A stretch of 64,000 nucleotides of DNA from UBA11957 sp963603285 (GCA_963603285.1 CAVCMG010000002.1:1-64000), one strand, 5' to 3'; positions 50,747 to 60,321 are shown, counted from the stretch's first letter. The notes: generated by a model not told the origin, from the sequence alone. Numbers and translations are program-made.

Positions 50747-51658
50747 TTATCCTTTTGCCGCGATCGACATCGTGCAGGTATCCCTGTCGTAATAGTAAAC
50801 CGAATCCGAAAGAAATTCCTTCTGTTCCACGACGGTACGGTTGGCACTCTTTACGATCTCCTGTAATTCCTGGGGTGTATACTGCCCGGAATCGGGCACC
50901 AGAATTGTCTCATGAATACTGCTGGGCAGTATATAAAAAGAAGTGTTTAAGACATCGGCCACATGGCGCTGTAGCCCGGGATAAAACAGCGCATACGCGC
51001 CATAATATTTCTCGGTGTTGGTCATAACGTAAAGCGGCAGCTTTTCATCCTCTGAAAGCGCCGGCGCATACTGCATATAGCGCTCTTCCTCCAAAAGCCG
51101 GATCAGATCGTCGATATGAAACAGACTGGCCGGGATCTTTCTCGCCGTGTTGGCTTTGCCGAGCGCCAGAAGCTGTTCTCTTGTAATATCCCAGTATTCG
51201 AGAATCCGGTTGTCGATCAGCACTGTGCTGGCACTGTCCTGATTTTCAAGTACATAATAGCAGACGATCGCCAGATCCAGGATCCTTTCATGGGGCACAT
51301 GCTCCAGCTGCTTTTCATTTAACCCGGCGTTGATCACCCGCGCAAAGATATGTGTACTGGCCCTGGCAAAGTCATGAAAATCCTCCAGCTGGTCTTCGAT
51401 CCAGGACGTCTCTTCATGGCAGATCGCCAGAAGACGCTCAGCCAGATCTTCATAATCCACCGGCTGTCCGTCCATCCGCTCATACATGTCCTCGAGAAAG
51501 ACCGCCGGAACAACACTGCTGCCCTTTCGTTTCATGATCAGTCCTTCCCGGACGATCCCGTTGTTTTTCGGTACATCTTCGATATGGAAGCTCACCTCCT
51601 CTCCCGCCTGTGCACGCAGTGCTTCCAGCAGACTTCTTTTGAATGTTTCATAATTCAT
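50747..51658 (-). CDS. DUF5688 family protein
   Basis: A 303-residue soluble protein matching the DUF5688 pattern seen in Lachnospiraceae (MNYETFKRSLLEALRAQAGE, NNGIVREGLIMKRKGSSVVP, LPSSIHETILVPDSGQYTPQ). No catalytic motif that I recognise, no membrane helix. Such proteins often occur in multiple copies per genome; function unknown. Confidence 0.82.
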   Translation of the reverse strand: MNYETFKRSLLEALRAQAGEEVSFHIEDVPKNNGIVREGLIMKRKGSSVVPAVFLEDMYERMDGQPVDYEDLAERLLAICHEETSWIEDQLEDFHDFARASTHIFARVINAGLNEKQLEHVPHERILDLAIVCYYVLENQDSASTVLIDNRILEYWDITREQLLALGKANTARKIPASLFHIDDLIRLLEEERYMQYAPALSEDEKLPLYVMTNTEKYYGAYALFYPGLQRHVADVLNTSFYILPSSIHETILVPDSGQYTPQELQEIVKSANRTVVEQKEFLSDSVYYYDRDTCTMSIAAKG

Positions 51659-51826
51659 ACATTCACCCTTTCTTGTTTTATATTAACGTTTAGAACGTCC
51701 GTAAAATAGAGTTTCTGCCTGTTGCAGATCATATATATGTCAATAATAGTTTGTTTGAAATAGCTCCCGAACGGGAAATGAATAACGATAGTACTCTGAT
51801 TTGATGAAAGATACTGTACATATCCG

Positions 51827-51846
51827 CCCGGAGGAAAACCTCCGGG
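51827..51846. terminator. hairpin downstream of efp
   Basis: Perfect CCCGGAGG/CCTCCGGG stem with a 4-base loop, 19 bases after the efp stop. No strong U-run follows, so it is a likely but atypical terminator. Confidence 0.5.
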
Positions 51847-51864
51847 TGGAAAGCTTATACGATA

Positions 51865-52422
51865 TTAAACACGGGACAGATATTCGCCTGTACGTGTATC
51901 GATCTTGATCTTGTCGCCCTGGTTTACGAACAGCGGTACGTTTACCTGTGCGCCGGTCTCAACGGTAGCCGGTTTGGTAGCACCCTGTGCTGTATCGCCC
52001 TTGAAGCCCGGCTCTGTGTCTGTGATCTCCAGCTCTACGAACAGCGGAGCCTCAACCATAAATACGCTTCCTTTGTAGGAACATACCTTACACATCTCGT
52101 TCTCTTTAACGAATTTCAGGGAATCACCGATCGTCTCGGAATTGATTGCGATCTGATCGTAGGTTTCCATATTCATGAAGTAGTACAGATCACCGTCTGC
52201 ATACAGATACTGCATGTCCTGTCTGTCGATATGGGCAGCCGGGAACTTCTCTGTCGGACGGAAAGTTTTCTCAACTACACCACCACTGATAACATTTTTT
52301 AATTTGGTTCTGACGAAAGCAGCTCCTTTGCCCGGTTTTACATGCTGGAACTCAAGAATCTGGACAACATTGCCATCGATTTCCAGTGTTACACCATTTC
52401 TGAAATCACCTGCTGAAATCAT
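51865..52422 (-). CDS. efp: elongation factor P
   Basis: A 185-residue, three-domain EF-P relieving ribosome stalling at polyprolines: an N-terminal KOW-like domain (GDFRNGVTLEIDGNVVQILE, then KPGKGAAFVRTKLKNV), two OB domains (YLYADGDLYYFMNMETYDQI; TGAQVNVPLFVNQGDKIKID). The modification-loop residue corresponds to the lysine in HVKPGKGAA. EarP/EpmA genes are not visible here. AGGAGG precedes the ATG. Confidence 0.97.
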   Translation of the reverse strand: MISAGDFRNGVTLEIDGNVVQILEFQHVKPGKGAAFVRTKLKNVISGGVVEKTFRPTEKFPAAHIDRQDMQYLYADGDLYYFMNMETYDQIAINSETIGDSLKFVKENEMCKVCSYKGSVFMVEAPLFVELEITDTEPGFKGDTAQGATKPATVETGAQVNVPLFVNQGDKIKIDTRTGEYLSRV

Positions 52423-52500
52423 TTATATTTCCTCCTTAATATTCACATGATAAGCTTTAGTATATAATATAATACCATACACCTTTTTTCAACTTTTTTT

Positions 52501-53022
52501 TCACAGTTTTCCAAAATAAGTCTTTTTTGCCCTGTTTTTCTTATAAAAATGCAGGACGATCTTCTCCAGATACCGTTTCAGGACGATCTGGATCTCCTCT
52601 TTCGGATGGATCGGCTCCACAAGGATCGTCGGGATCCCCGTACGGTTGGCTCCGTAAACATCCGTAAAAAGCTGGTCGCCGATAAATACCGTCGTCTCAC
52701 AATCGGTATGCATCAGCTCCATGGCTTTTCTGTAATTCTTCGTAGACGGCTTATGGGCATTCTCGATAAACTGTACGCCAACCTTATCGTTAAAGCTCTT
52801 CACCCGGCCGATCTGGTTATTCGACAGCAGACAGCAGGAAAACCCGATACGCTTTAAGCGTGCAAACAGCGCGATCGCACGGTCGTCTGCCGGAGCGCCA
52901 TGCGGCACCAGCGTATTGTCGATATCAAAGATCAGTCCCCTGTAGCCCTTCTGGTACAGACCCTCGAAGTCAATATCGTATGTAGACGGCATCCATGCGT
53001 CCGGATAAAACTTTTCAAACAT
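52501..53022 (-). CDS. YqeG-family HAD-IIIA phosphatase
   Basis: A 173-residue HAD phosphatase. The nucleophile motif GLIFDIDNTLVPHG is near residue 26, LLSNNQIGRVK near 70 and the late motif VFIGDQLFTDVYGANRTGIP near 105. The ATG 53022 gives the standard YqeG N-terminus (MFEKFYPDAW) and lies 10 bases after the aminotransferase stop; the longer open frame overlaps that gene and is rejected. Likely a phosphatase on a phospholipid precursor (PGP) or similar substrate; not proven. Confidence 0.92.
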   Translation of the reverse strand: MFEKFYPDAWMPSTYDIDFEGLYQKGYRGLIFDIDNTLVPHGAPADDRAIALFARLKRIGFSCCLLSNNQIGRVKSFNDKVGVQFIENAHKPSTKNYRKAMELMHTDCETTVFIGDQLFTDVYGANRTGIPTILVEPIHPKEEIQIVLKRYLEKIVLHFYKKNRAKKTYFGKL

Positions 53023-53032
53023 TTCCTCTCTC

Positions 53033-54250
53033 CTATGCCTGATGATATGTCGAGAGGAAATCACGCATCTTGTCCATGGACTCCCTAAGAACCGTCTCAC
53101 GGGGCAGATATACGATACGGAAATGATCCGGTGCTCCCCAGTTAAAGCCGCTGCCCGGTACAAAGAGCACTCTCTTTTCCCGTAAAAAGTCCAGCGCAAA
53201 CTGGGTATCGTTGGTGATATTAAATCTCTTTATATCGATCTTCGGGAAAATATAAAACGCAGCCTTTGGTTTTACCGCAGACAGGCCCGGAATATCGTTG
53301 AGCAGCTGGTAGATCACCTCTCTCTGCTCATAGATCCGGCCACCCGGCACGATATACTCATTGACGCTCTGGTAGCCGCCAAGCGCGGTCTGGATCACAG
53401 ACTGGCCCGGTACATTGGAGCACAGACGCATATTGGACAGCATGTTCAGACCCTCGATATAGCCCTTTGCCACCTTTTTATTACCGCTTAAGATCATCCA
53501 GCCCACGCGGAAGCCGCAGATCATGTGGGATTTGGACAGACCACTGAATGTCACGCAGAACAGATCCGGTGCCAGAGAAGCGATCGACACATGCTCCTCT
53601 CCGTCCATAACCAGGCGGTCATAGATCTCATCGGAAAAGATGATCAGCTCATGGCGTCTGGCGATCTCCACGATCTGTTCGAGAAGTTCTCTCGGATACA
53701 GCGCACCGGTCGGATTGTTCGGGTTGATAATAACCAGCGCCTTGGTACGGTCGGTGATCTTTGACTCCATATCCTTGAGATCCGGATACCATTCGGATTC
53801 CTCGTCACAGATATAATGTACGGCCTTGCCGCCTGCCAGATTGGCGCAGGCGGTCCACAGCGGATAATCCGGCGAAGGGATCAGAATCTCATCGCCGTCA
53901 TTTAACAGTGCATTCATCGACAGCTGGATCAGCTCGCTGGCACCGTTTCCGGTATAGATATCCCGCATCGTGACATTGGGGATATGCTTCAGCTGGGCAT
54001 ACTGCATGATGGCCTTACGGGCGGCAAAGATACCATGGGAATCGGAATATCCCTGGGAATTGACGATATTGTCGCGCATATCAAAGATCACTTCCTCCGG
54101 TGCGGTAAAGCCAAAGGGCGCCGGGTTGCCGATATTCAGCTTCAGGATCTTCATACCGGCCTCTTCCATCCGGGCTGCCTCGTCCACAACGGGGCCTCTG
54201 ACATCGTACAGTACATGGTCAAGCTTGGAAGATTTTTCAAAAGTTCGCAT
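53033..54250 (-). CDS. PLP-dependent class I aminotransferase (AlaA-like)
   Basis: A 405-residue fold-type I aminotransferase. NPNNPTGALYPRELL near 175, FSDEIYDRLVMDGEEHV near 207, and the PLP lysine in TFSGLSKSHMICGFRVGWM near 240. MEEAGMKILKLNIGNPAPFGF at the start is typical of alanine-type enzymes related to E. coli AlaA (YfbQ). Probably pyruvate/glutamate-alanine transamination. Confidence 0.93.
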   Translation of the reverse strand: MRTFEKSSKLDHVLYDVRGPVVDEAARMEEAGMKILKLNIGNPAPFGFTAPEEVIFDMRDNIVNSQGYSDSHGIFAARKAIMQYAQLKHIPNVTMRDIYTGNGASELIQLSMNALLNDGDEILIPSPDYPLWTACANLAGGKAVHYICDEESEWYPDLKDMESKITDRTKALVIINPNNPTGALYPRELLEQIVEIARRHELIIFSDEIYDRLVMDGEEHVSIASLAPDLFCVTFSGLSKSHMICGFRVGWMILSGNKKVAKGYIEGLNMLSNMRLCSNVPGQSVIQTALGGYQSVNEYIVPGGRIYEQREVIYQLLNDIPGLSAVKPKAAFYIFPKIDIKRFNITNDTQFALDFLREKRVLFVPGSGFNWGAPDHFRIVYLPRETVLRESMDKMRDFLSTYHQA

Positions 54251-54277
54251 ATTTTTTCACTCCTCTTTTTCAGACCT

Positions 54278-54736
54278 TCAGGAGGTCTTGTCCATCAGGT
54301 CTTTGAGTTCCTGCATAAATGTATTAACGTCCTTAAACTCCCGGTACACCGAGGCGAAACGGACATAGGCCACACCGTCGAGCTTTTTGAGATGATCCAT
54401 CAGTACCTTGCCGATGGTGGCGCTGGGGATCTCTCTGTCAGACATGCGGAAGATCTCATTTTCCACCGCATCCACGAGCTTTTTGATCTGCTCTGCGGAG
54501 ATCGACCGCTTGTAGCAGGCCCGCAGGACGCCTGCTTCGATCTTGGAACGGTCGTACTGTTCTCTCGTCTGATCCTTTTTGATCACTACAAGGGGCAGGG
54601 TCTCGACCTTCTCATACGTGGTAAAGCGTTTTCCGCAGGAATCGCACAGACGCCTCCTGCGGATCGCGGTATTGTCATCTACCGGTCTGGAATCCAGCAC
54701 TCTGGTATTGTCCTCCAGACAAAACGGGCACTTCAT
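54278..54736 (-). CDS. nrdR: ribonucleotide reductase repressor NrdR
   Basis: A 152-residue NrdR: a zinc ribbon (CPFCLEDNTRVLDSR ... LCDSCGKRFTTYE, residues 3-42) and an ATP-cone domain (LPLVVIKKDQTREQYDRSKI). It senses ATP/dATP and represses nrd genes. It lies 14 bases downstream of the AAA-ATPase gene and 27 bases upstream of the aminotransferase. No nrd gene is in the window. Confidence 0.97.
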   Translation of the reverse strand: MKCPFCLEDNTRVLDSRPVDDNTAIRRRRLCDSCGKRFTTYEKVETLPLVVIKKDQTREQYDRSKIEAGVLRACYKRSISAEQIKKLVDAVENEIFRMSDREIPSATIGKVLMDHLKKLDGVAYVRFASVYREFKDVNTFMQELKDLMDKTS

Positions 54737-54750
54737 AGGCTACCTCCTCT

Positions 54751-55878
54751 TTACATGGCCGTCGGCACTACATCCGTACCGTATCTGCCCTCCAGGAACT
54801 GCTTGAAGTAGGTCTCATCCTTTCTGACCTTCTCGCCGTTCTCTTTGATAAAGAGCGCCAGCGGATACAGGCGGCTCTCTCCGTCTGCGCTGCAATCTGT
54901 AATCCAGATCTCGTCACGGCGCAGGACACTATTTGCCATGGTCGGCATATCGTAGGATGTACCGATCAGCTGAGCACCCTTTTCATTGACCGCACGGTCA
55001 GTAAACAGCTGCAGCAGAAATTTGAAAGCCTTCGGATGCAGCTTCTGGTTGGCGTCATCGAGAAGAAGCGTACTGCCTGTGCAAAGGGCTTCTGCTGCCA
55101 GCGCATACAGCCGGAGCATCTGCTGCAGGCCCTTGGAAAGCTCTGCCATGCCAAGCTGCATCTCCTTTATGGTAACGAGGAAGCCTTCTTTTGTATCCTC
55201 GATCGCTGTGATACCGCTCTGGACATTTTTCAGCATCTGCATGAAAAGCGCCTGCTTCGTATCGTCGGCCAGCACCCGGCCAAGCGCTGCATCATCCAGT
55301 GCAGAGCAGTCCGTCAGGGTCAGGGAAAGCAGCATCTCTTCCACCTCGCTTAAAAGCGCATTGTCACTGACTCTTTCGAGAACAAAGGACATCATCGGCG
55401 TTTCATCCTTCAACGGGGATACGTCGATATGTTCCAGGCCTTCGCCGAGGAAAACACCGTCACGGTCACGGTCAAAAATAATATCATAGGTCGGCTCAGA
55501 GAGCTTTCTGGCAAACAGCGTTTCCTCTGTCACATTGCCGTTTAACAGACGCAGCACATATTCGTACTCTCTCTGGTCATTGCGGATCAGCAGATCAAAG
55601 CTGGTCGGCTCGCTGTCCGCACCGTAAAAGCTGCAGTTTTTTTTCATCATATGCTCCGGATCTTTAATCAGCTTTGTCAGATAGACGATGGCTTCCAGAA
55701 CGGTACTCTTGCCGCTGCCGTTGGCACCATACAAAAGTACTGCGGGCAAAACAGCGCTGCCATCGAGCTGGCTGCGGATCAGGGTCTCCGAAAATTCGGT
55801 AATATTGGCTTCCAGTAAGGAAAATTCGGCCGGCTGATGCAGGGCTCTGAAATTGCTTGTGGTAAACTGAACGATCAT
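54751..55878 (-). CDS. AAA_15/SMC-like ATPase, divergent Walker B
   Basis: A 375-residue ATP-binding protein of the AAA_15/AAA_21 type: FTTSNFRALHQPAEFSLLEA at the start, Walker A YGANGSGKST near residue 50, a helical insertion (about 60-235), ABC-like signature region ELSKGLQQMLRLYAL near 250, and Walker B STLLLDDANQKLHP. The usual catalytic glutamate after the Walker B aspartate is Asp, and the following switch reads GTSYDMPTM with no histidine. Often part of anti-phage or DNA-damage modules, but no nuclease partner is next to it. Start ATG 55878 with GGGAGG upstream. Confidence 0.82.
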   Translation of the reverse strand: MIVQFTTSNFRALHQPAEFSLLEANITEFSETLIRSQLDGSAVLPAVLLYGANGSGKSTVLEAIVYLTKLIKDPEHMMKKNCSFYGADSEPTSFDLLIRNDQREYEYVLRLLNGNVTEETLFARKLSEPTYDIIFDRDRDGVFLGEGLEHIDVSPLKDETPMMSFVLERVSDNALLSEVEEMLLSLTLTDCSALDDAALGRVLADDTKQALFMQMLKNVQSGITAIEDTKEGFLVTIKEMQLGMAELSKGLQQMLRLYALAAEALCTGSTLLLDDANQKLHPKAFKFLLQLFTDRAVNEKGAQLIGTSYDMPTMANSVLRRDEIWITDCSADGESRLYPLALFIKENGEKVRKDETYFKQFLEGRYGTDVVPTAM

Positions 55879-55988
55879 TTGTGTTCCTCCCTTAATACAG
55901 GTTATCCTTGTATGTAGCAAATACTATGTCTAGTATACCATACTTTACAGGTAGTCGCAATCTTATAAGAGATTTTTTCTCATTGTAT

Positions 55989-56255
55989 TTACATGTTTCT
56001 GCGGTTATCTCTCACAAAGCAGTCCTCTTCCACGCAGACCAAAATAATATCCTCACCGATCTGCCGGACACATTCCCACGGAATGACATACTGGGTCTCC
56101 CGGCCGAAGAAGCAGCAGATCTTTCCCGGCCCTGGCACGATGATCGCCGTGATTTTTCCACACTTGGCGTCAAACTCTATGTCCATGACAAAGCCCAGGC
56201 TGGCGCAGTTTCTGGTATTGATGACTTCCTTTTTCTGCAGCTCATTGATGCTCAT
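55989..56255 (-). CDS. YlmC/YmxH-family PRC-barrel protein
   Basis: An 88-residue protein: SINELQKKEVINTRNCASLG, then VMDIEFDAKCGKITAIIVPG and IPWECVRQIGEDIILV, the YlmC/YmxH PRC-barrel pattern conserved in spore-formers. Function in sporulation is suggested by its distribution only. It is monocistronic with its own terminator. Confidence 0.9.
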   Translation of the reverse strand: MSINELQKKEVINTRNCASLGFVMDIEFDAKCGKITAIIVPGPGKICCFFGRETQYVIPWECVRQIGEDIILVCVEEDCFVRDNRRNM

Positions 56256-56281
56256 AGTACCCCCCGTTTTTTACAGTATAT

Positions 56282-56311
56282 GAAAAAGACAGGATGATGG
56301 TCATCCTGCCT
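56282..56311. terminator. terminator near the second glycan pair
   Basis: CAGGATGA/TCATCCTG stem (56290-56308) with a 3-base loop. On the minus strand it follows the GT2 gene (stop 56325) and is followed by TCTTTTT; it separates the glycan pair from ylmC. Confidence 0.75.
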
Positions 56312-56324
56312 TGCTATTGTCTGG

Positions 56325-57074
56325 TTATTTATGTTTTTGGGGGCCGTAATAATTCCATACGCCGTGAAAGGCATAACGGATAAAGGAGATTACGCTTTGC
56401 ACAGGTGACAGTCCGGCCTTTCGGTATACACCGAAAGTCAACGCCGCCGAATGCAGCTTGTTGCCGGATTTGCCGGAAGTACTCAGCGTATAATCCAGAT
56501 AGGGGACATCGATCCCGGCACAGGTGTCGTACTTTTTTAATATACGAAGCCAGGTCAGATAATCCTCATGGACGCTGTCACAGGCCATGGGAAACTCTCT
56601 CGCCACCTCCGTCTTTACCAGTACGGAGCTGCACGCAATATAATTGCAGCCCAGAAGCTCCCGGTAGGTTATGCGCTCCGACATATGGATGATCTGGCCA
56701 TCCTTGGGATTCCCGGGGCAGACAAGCCTGCGCGCGGTGGAACAGATCACACCGCCGGTCTCCTTAAGCCGCTGCAGCTGTGCTTTCAGTTTTCCCGGCT
56801 CCCAGGCATCATCGGCATCCAGAAAGGCAACATACTCTCCCTCTGCCAGCGCCACCCCCATATTGCGGGACATGGCCACGCCGCTGTTTTTCTTATTTTC
56901 CTGATAACGAATCTGTCCACTCTCCACGTAGGGCAAAAGCACCTCTTTTGTATGGTCGGTAGAACAGTCGTTGATCACGATGACTTCAATATCCGTCTGC
57001 TGGGCAAGTGCACTGTCCACTGCCCGGCAGATGGTTTTCTCTCCATTATAGACAGGAATGACCACTGAGATCAT
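56325..57074 (-). CDS. glycosyltransferase family 2
   Basis: A 249-residue GT-A enzyme: MISVVIPVYNGEKTICRAV, VIVINDCSTDHTKEV near 32, and AFLDADDAWEPGKL (DxD) near 83. One base separates it from the upstream glycosylphosphotransferase, so the two are a coupled pair: the transferase starts the lipid-linked chain and this enzyme probably adds the next sugar. Confidence 0.9.
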   Translation of the reverse strand: MISVVIPVYNGEKTICRAVDSALAQQTDIEVIVINDCSTDHTKEVLLPYVESGQIRYQENKKNSGVAMSRNMGVALAEGEYVAFLDADDAWEPGKLKAQLQRLKETGGVICSTARRLVCPGNPKDGQIIHMSERITYRELLGCNYIACSSVLVKTEVAREFPMACDSVHEDYLTWLRILKKYDTCAGIDVPYLDYTLSTSGKSGNKLHSAALTFGVYRKAGLSPVQSVISFIRYAFHGVWNYYGPQKHK

Positions 57075-57075
57075 A

Positions 57076-58452
57076 TCACTTTTCTCCTTTTTCCCCGTCC
57101 TGCAGAGCAGTTACCTGATCGTCCTGTACACCCTCAGAGGTCTCCTTCTGGAACAGGATACGGAAGGTCATGAACATCAGCTTGATATCCAGCCACAGGG
57201 AATAGTTCTGGATATAAAACAGATCCAGTTTCAACTTATCGTACGGTACGGTGTTGTATTTACCATAAACCTGGGCGTAACCGGTCAGTCCGGCCTTAAC
57301 CTTCAGGCGGTAATAAAACTCCGGAATTTCCTTTTCATACTTACGCATGATCTCCCGACGCTCCGGACGGGGGCCAACGATGGACATATCGCCTTTGAGC
57401 ACGTTAAACAGCTGCGGCAGCTCGTCAAAATGCAGGTTTCTCAGGATCTTGCCCACCGGTGTGATGCGGGAATCGTGCTGGGTGGCAAGCTGTGCACCGT
57501 TTTTCTCGGAATCCATGCGCATGCTGCGGAATTTATAGATCATAAAGGGCTTGCCGCCGATCGTGATACGCTCCTGCTTGTAGATCACCGGGCCGTGGTC
57601 GTAGACTTTGATCATGATCGCACTGATCAGCATAAACGGCGAACTGATCACAATAGCCAAAAGGGAGATCACGATATCAATAGCGCGTTTGAAAAATACC
57701 TGTTCTGCGGTCAGCCCCATATTACGTGAAAGCAAAAGAGGCGTATCGAACAGATGGATCCGCTCGGAGCCTTTGATCAGAATATCTGAGATCTTCGGTG
57801 TCACGTAGCAGCGGATGGAATGTGAAAAGCAGTACTTTAAAAGTCTGTTGCGGATTGCTGCTGGCAGATCCCAGATGATAACAGCTTCGTATTCGCGGAT
57901 CATGCGGTATACGTTTTCTTCTCCGGCTTCGTTGATATTGACTTTTGCACAGATATCGTATTTGTCGTTACGTTTATCCACTTTTTTTACAAAGCTGTCC
58001 GGCTTTCTGTCGCCGTACACCAGAAGCATGCGGTGCGGTGGATACAGGTGGATATATATGGTTCCGGAAAGGAATATCCATATAATAATGATGGCTATAT
58101 CTGCCAGCTGTACACACAGCATCGGTGTAACGCTTAAGAACCAGCGGTGGATCAGAACGATCTGCAGATATACGATGATATTGGCGCAGATGCTGGAGAT
58201 CACCAGGGCGTAGAAGATGTCGAGTTTTTTCATGAAGCCGACGCGCAGGCCACCGCTTAGCTTGGCGAACATAAACATGACAAGGGCGTAGATGCCGATC
58301 AGGGTATAGTTACCTCGTCGCCAGAAGGGGTTTTTGATCTGTCCGCGGTAACTGCCATACCAGGCTGCAGCAAAGACAGCGGTGACGGCTACCAGGAAGA
58401 TGATGCCCAGCAAGAAGGCGACGATTCGTTTGAAATATTCTCTTTGTTTCAT
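57076..58452 (-). CDS. polyprenyl glycosylphosphotransferase (third copy)
   Basis: A 458-residue initiating sugar phosphotransferase: N-terminal helices (about 8-130), a central domain, a re-entrant helix IDIVISLLAIVISSPFML, then ERITIGGKPFMIYKFRSM, FDELPQLFNVLKGDMS and IVGPRPERREIM. Closest in pattern to WcaJ/CpsE-type enzymes. It lies 38 kb from the main EPS locus with its own promoter and one glycosyltransferase, so it may begin a different glycan (for example wall teichoic-like or a glycolipid). Confidence 0.9.
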   Translation of the reverse strand: MKQREYFKRIVAFLLGIIFLVAVTAVFAAAWYGSYRGQIKNPFWRRGNYTLIGIYALVMFMFAKLSGGLRVGFMKKLDIFYALVISSICANIIVYLQIVLIHRWFLSVTPMLCVQLADIAIIIIWIFLSGTIYIHLYPPHRMLLVYGDRKPDSFVKKVDKRNDKYDICAKVNINEAGEENVYRMIREYEAVIIWDLPAAIRNRLLKYCFSHSIRCYVTPKISDILIKGSERIHLFDTPLLLSRNMGLTAEQVFFKRAIDIVISLLAIVISSPFMLISAIMIKVYDHGPVIYKQERITIGGKPFMIYKFRSMRMDSEKNGAQLATQHDSRITPVGKILRNLHFDELPQLFNVLKGDMSIVGPRPERREIMRKYEKEIPEFYYRLKVKAGLTGYAQVYGKYNTVPYDKLKLDLFYIQNYSLWLDIKLMFMTFRILFQKETSEGVQDDQVTALQDGEKGEK

Positions 58453-58461
58453 CTTTCCTCC

Positions 58462-58554
58462 GGGGCTTTAAAAAGCCCCATGTATAATGTATTTTACATG
58501 ATTTTACATGATGTATATCTGCTTTATTCTAACAATGGGGGTTTTGTTTGTCAA
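58462..58554 (-). promoter_or_regulatory. promoter and leader hairpin of the glycan pair
   Basis: Near-consensus promoter on the minus strand: TTGACA (58549-58554), 17-base spacer, TAGAAT (58526-58531). The leader ends in a GGGGCTTT/AAAGCCCC palindrome (58462-58479) that directly abuts the GGAGGAAAG ribosome site and could modulate initiation. Confidence 0.8.
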
Positions 58555-58684
58555 GAAATGGGGGGTGTTTTCACACGTTATACAGGATTTTTCAGATTTT
58601 TTTCAGAAAATCAGGGGATTTTGCGGAAGATGGGCACGCATTTCCTTTTTGCATGACTATAAAATTATGGTGTAAACGATAACA

Positions 58685-58720
58685 GAGTGGATATACGGAC
58701 GGTCATCTGTATATCCACTC
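58685..58720 (-). terminator. probable terminator of the symporter gene
   Basis: Perfect GAGTGGATATAC/GTATATCCACTC 12-bp stem with a 12-base loop, 38 bases after the symporter stop, followed by TGTTATCGTTT on the minus strand. The U-run is poor. Apart from this and the promoter above, the interval 58453-58758 holds nothing I can support. Confidence 0.55.
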
Positions 58721-58758
58721 CATCGTTACTTTCTTATAGAAGAAATTCTATATGCTTA

Positions 58759-60186
58759 TTATTTCTCGATATGTTTTTTGGCATCGAAGAAGTCTTTGGT
58801 TTCTTTAGCCACGACACCGTTTAAGGCAAACAGGGCGATCATGTTTGGAAAGGCCATGAGGCCGTTTACGATGTCTGCGATGTTCCAGACGGCGCTTACG
58901 GTAATGAATGGGCCGGCAAAGACCATGAGAATGTAGAGCCAACGGTAGGGTTTCAGGGCTTTTTTCCCGCCGGTGAGGTATTCAAGACAACGCTCGCTGT
59001 AATAGTCCCAGCCAAGGATGGTAGTGAATGCAAAGAATACGAGGCAGATCATCAGGATAAAGGCTGATACTGCAGGCGGGAACGGTAAGCCGTTCTGAAA
59101 TGCGTAGGTGGTAACCTGGACGCCTTCAAGGCCTTCTACCTGCCATGCGCCGGTGAGGACGATGGAGATACCGGTCAGGGAGCAGATGATGATGGTATCG
59201 ATGAAGGTACCTGTCATACAGACAAGACCCTGACGTACCGGTTCGTTTGTCTGGGCTGCCGCTGCTGCGATCGGTGCACTGCCGAGACCGGCTTCGTTGG
59301 AAAAGATGCCACGGGCTACACCCTTCTGCATGGCGACCATCATGCTGCCGACAGCTCCGCCGGTGATGGCCTGCGGATTAAAAGCACCCTGCACGATAGT
59401 CACAACAGCCTCCGGTACTTTTGTGATGTTGCAGATAACAAGTATAATAGCAAATACAAAGTAGATAATGGCCATAAACGGTACAACAACCTGGCTGACA
59501 TTGGCAATACGCTGGATGCCTCCGATAACAACGAGGGCTACAAATAAGGTAACGACAACAGCCACGATGATAGTTACCAGCGGATATGCTCCCAGTACCG
59601 GAAGATTGACCATAACAGCTTTATCTGGATCAAAGAAGCTCTGTACGGCTGTGGAGATACCATTGATCTGGGTAATCGTACCGATACCCATTATACCTAC
59701 GAGTACACCAAAGAAGGCGAACAGCTTTGCCAGCCATTTCCAGCCTTTGCCCATACCTTTTTCGATATAGTAGAAAGGGCCGCCAAGACTATGGTTGTCT
59801 TTGTCGATGACACGGTATTTTACGGCAAGCAGGCCTTCAGAATATTTGGTTGCCATACCGAGTAAGGCAGCTACGACCATCCAGAATAAAGCTCCGGGGC
59901 CACCGGCACATACGGCCGTCGCCACGCCGACGATATTACCGGTACCGATCGTGGCACTCAGCGCTGTACACAGAGCTCCAAAGCTGGTGATCTCGCCCTC
60001 ACCACCCTCTTCGTTTTTGACCATCCATTTAAGGGCCAACGGCAGACGGCGAATCTGGATACCCCTGGTTCTGAGGGACAGTAAAAGTCCGCCTGCCATG
60101 ATCAGTACCATCAGCGGCACGCCCCATACCAGACCATCGATCTTTACGATCCAGCTGTTGATTGTGTTCCACATTGACTGTTCCAT
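58759..60186 (-). CDS. sodium:amino acid (glycine/alanine) symporter, AGCS family
   Basis: A 475-residue transporter of the alanine-or-glycine:cation symporter family with about 11 helices. Signatures: FGALCTALSATIGTGNIVGVA near residue 65, GGPGALFWMVVAALLGMATK near 90, AVKYRVIDKDNHSLGGPFYYI near 122, and EAGLGSAPIAAAAAQTNEP near 300. A tandem glycine riboswitch lies upstream, so glycine is the probable substrate, imported or (as excess) balanced with Na+. Confidence 0.94.
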   Translation of the reverse strand: MEQSMWNTINSWIVKIDGLVWGVPLMVLIMAGGLLLSLRTRGIQIRRLPLALKWMVKNEEGGEGEITSFGALCTALSATIGTGNIVGVATAVCAGGPGALFWMVVAALLGMATKYSEGLLAVKYRVIDKDNHSLGGPFYYIEKGMGKGWKWLAKLFAFFGVLVGIMGIGTITQINGISTAVQSFFDPDKAVMVNLPVLGAYPLVTIIVAVVVTLFVALVVIGGIQRIANVSQVVVPFMAIIYFVFAIILVICNITKVPEAVVTIVQGAFNPQAITGGAVGSMMVAMQKGVARGIFSNEAGLGSAPIAAAAAQTNEPVRQGLVCMTGTFIDTIIICSLTGISIVLTGAWQVEGLEGVQVTTYAFQNGLPFPPAVSAFILMICLVFFAFTTILGWDYYSERCLEYLTGGKKALKPYRWLYILMVFAGPFITVSAVWNIADIVNGLMAFPNMIALFALNGVVAKETKDFFDAKKHIEK

Positions 60187-60321
60187 TTCTTCTCTCTCCT
60201 GTCTGTTTGTTTTGATGGGAGCATATCATATGCATAATCCCGGATCTCTCATACGTATGCACAGCTTTTTACAGCCATCCCCACCCGCATAAACTCGTGC
60301 GGCAGCTGCAGATTTATGCAA

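Noticed and set aside
54751..56255. Anti-phage defence island around the AAA_15-type ATPase
   Set aside because: Neighbours are nrdR, an aminotransferase and ylmC, all core genes; no nuclease, methylase or toxin is adjacent.
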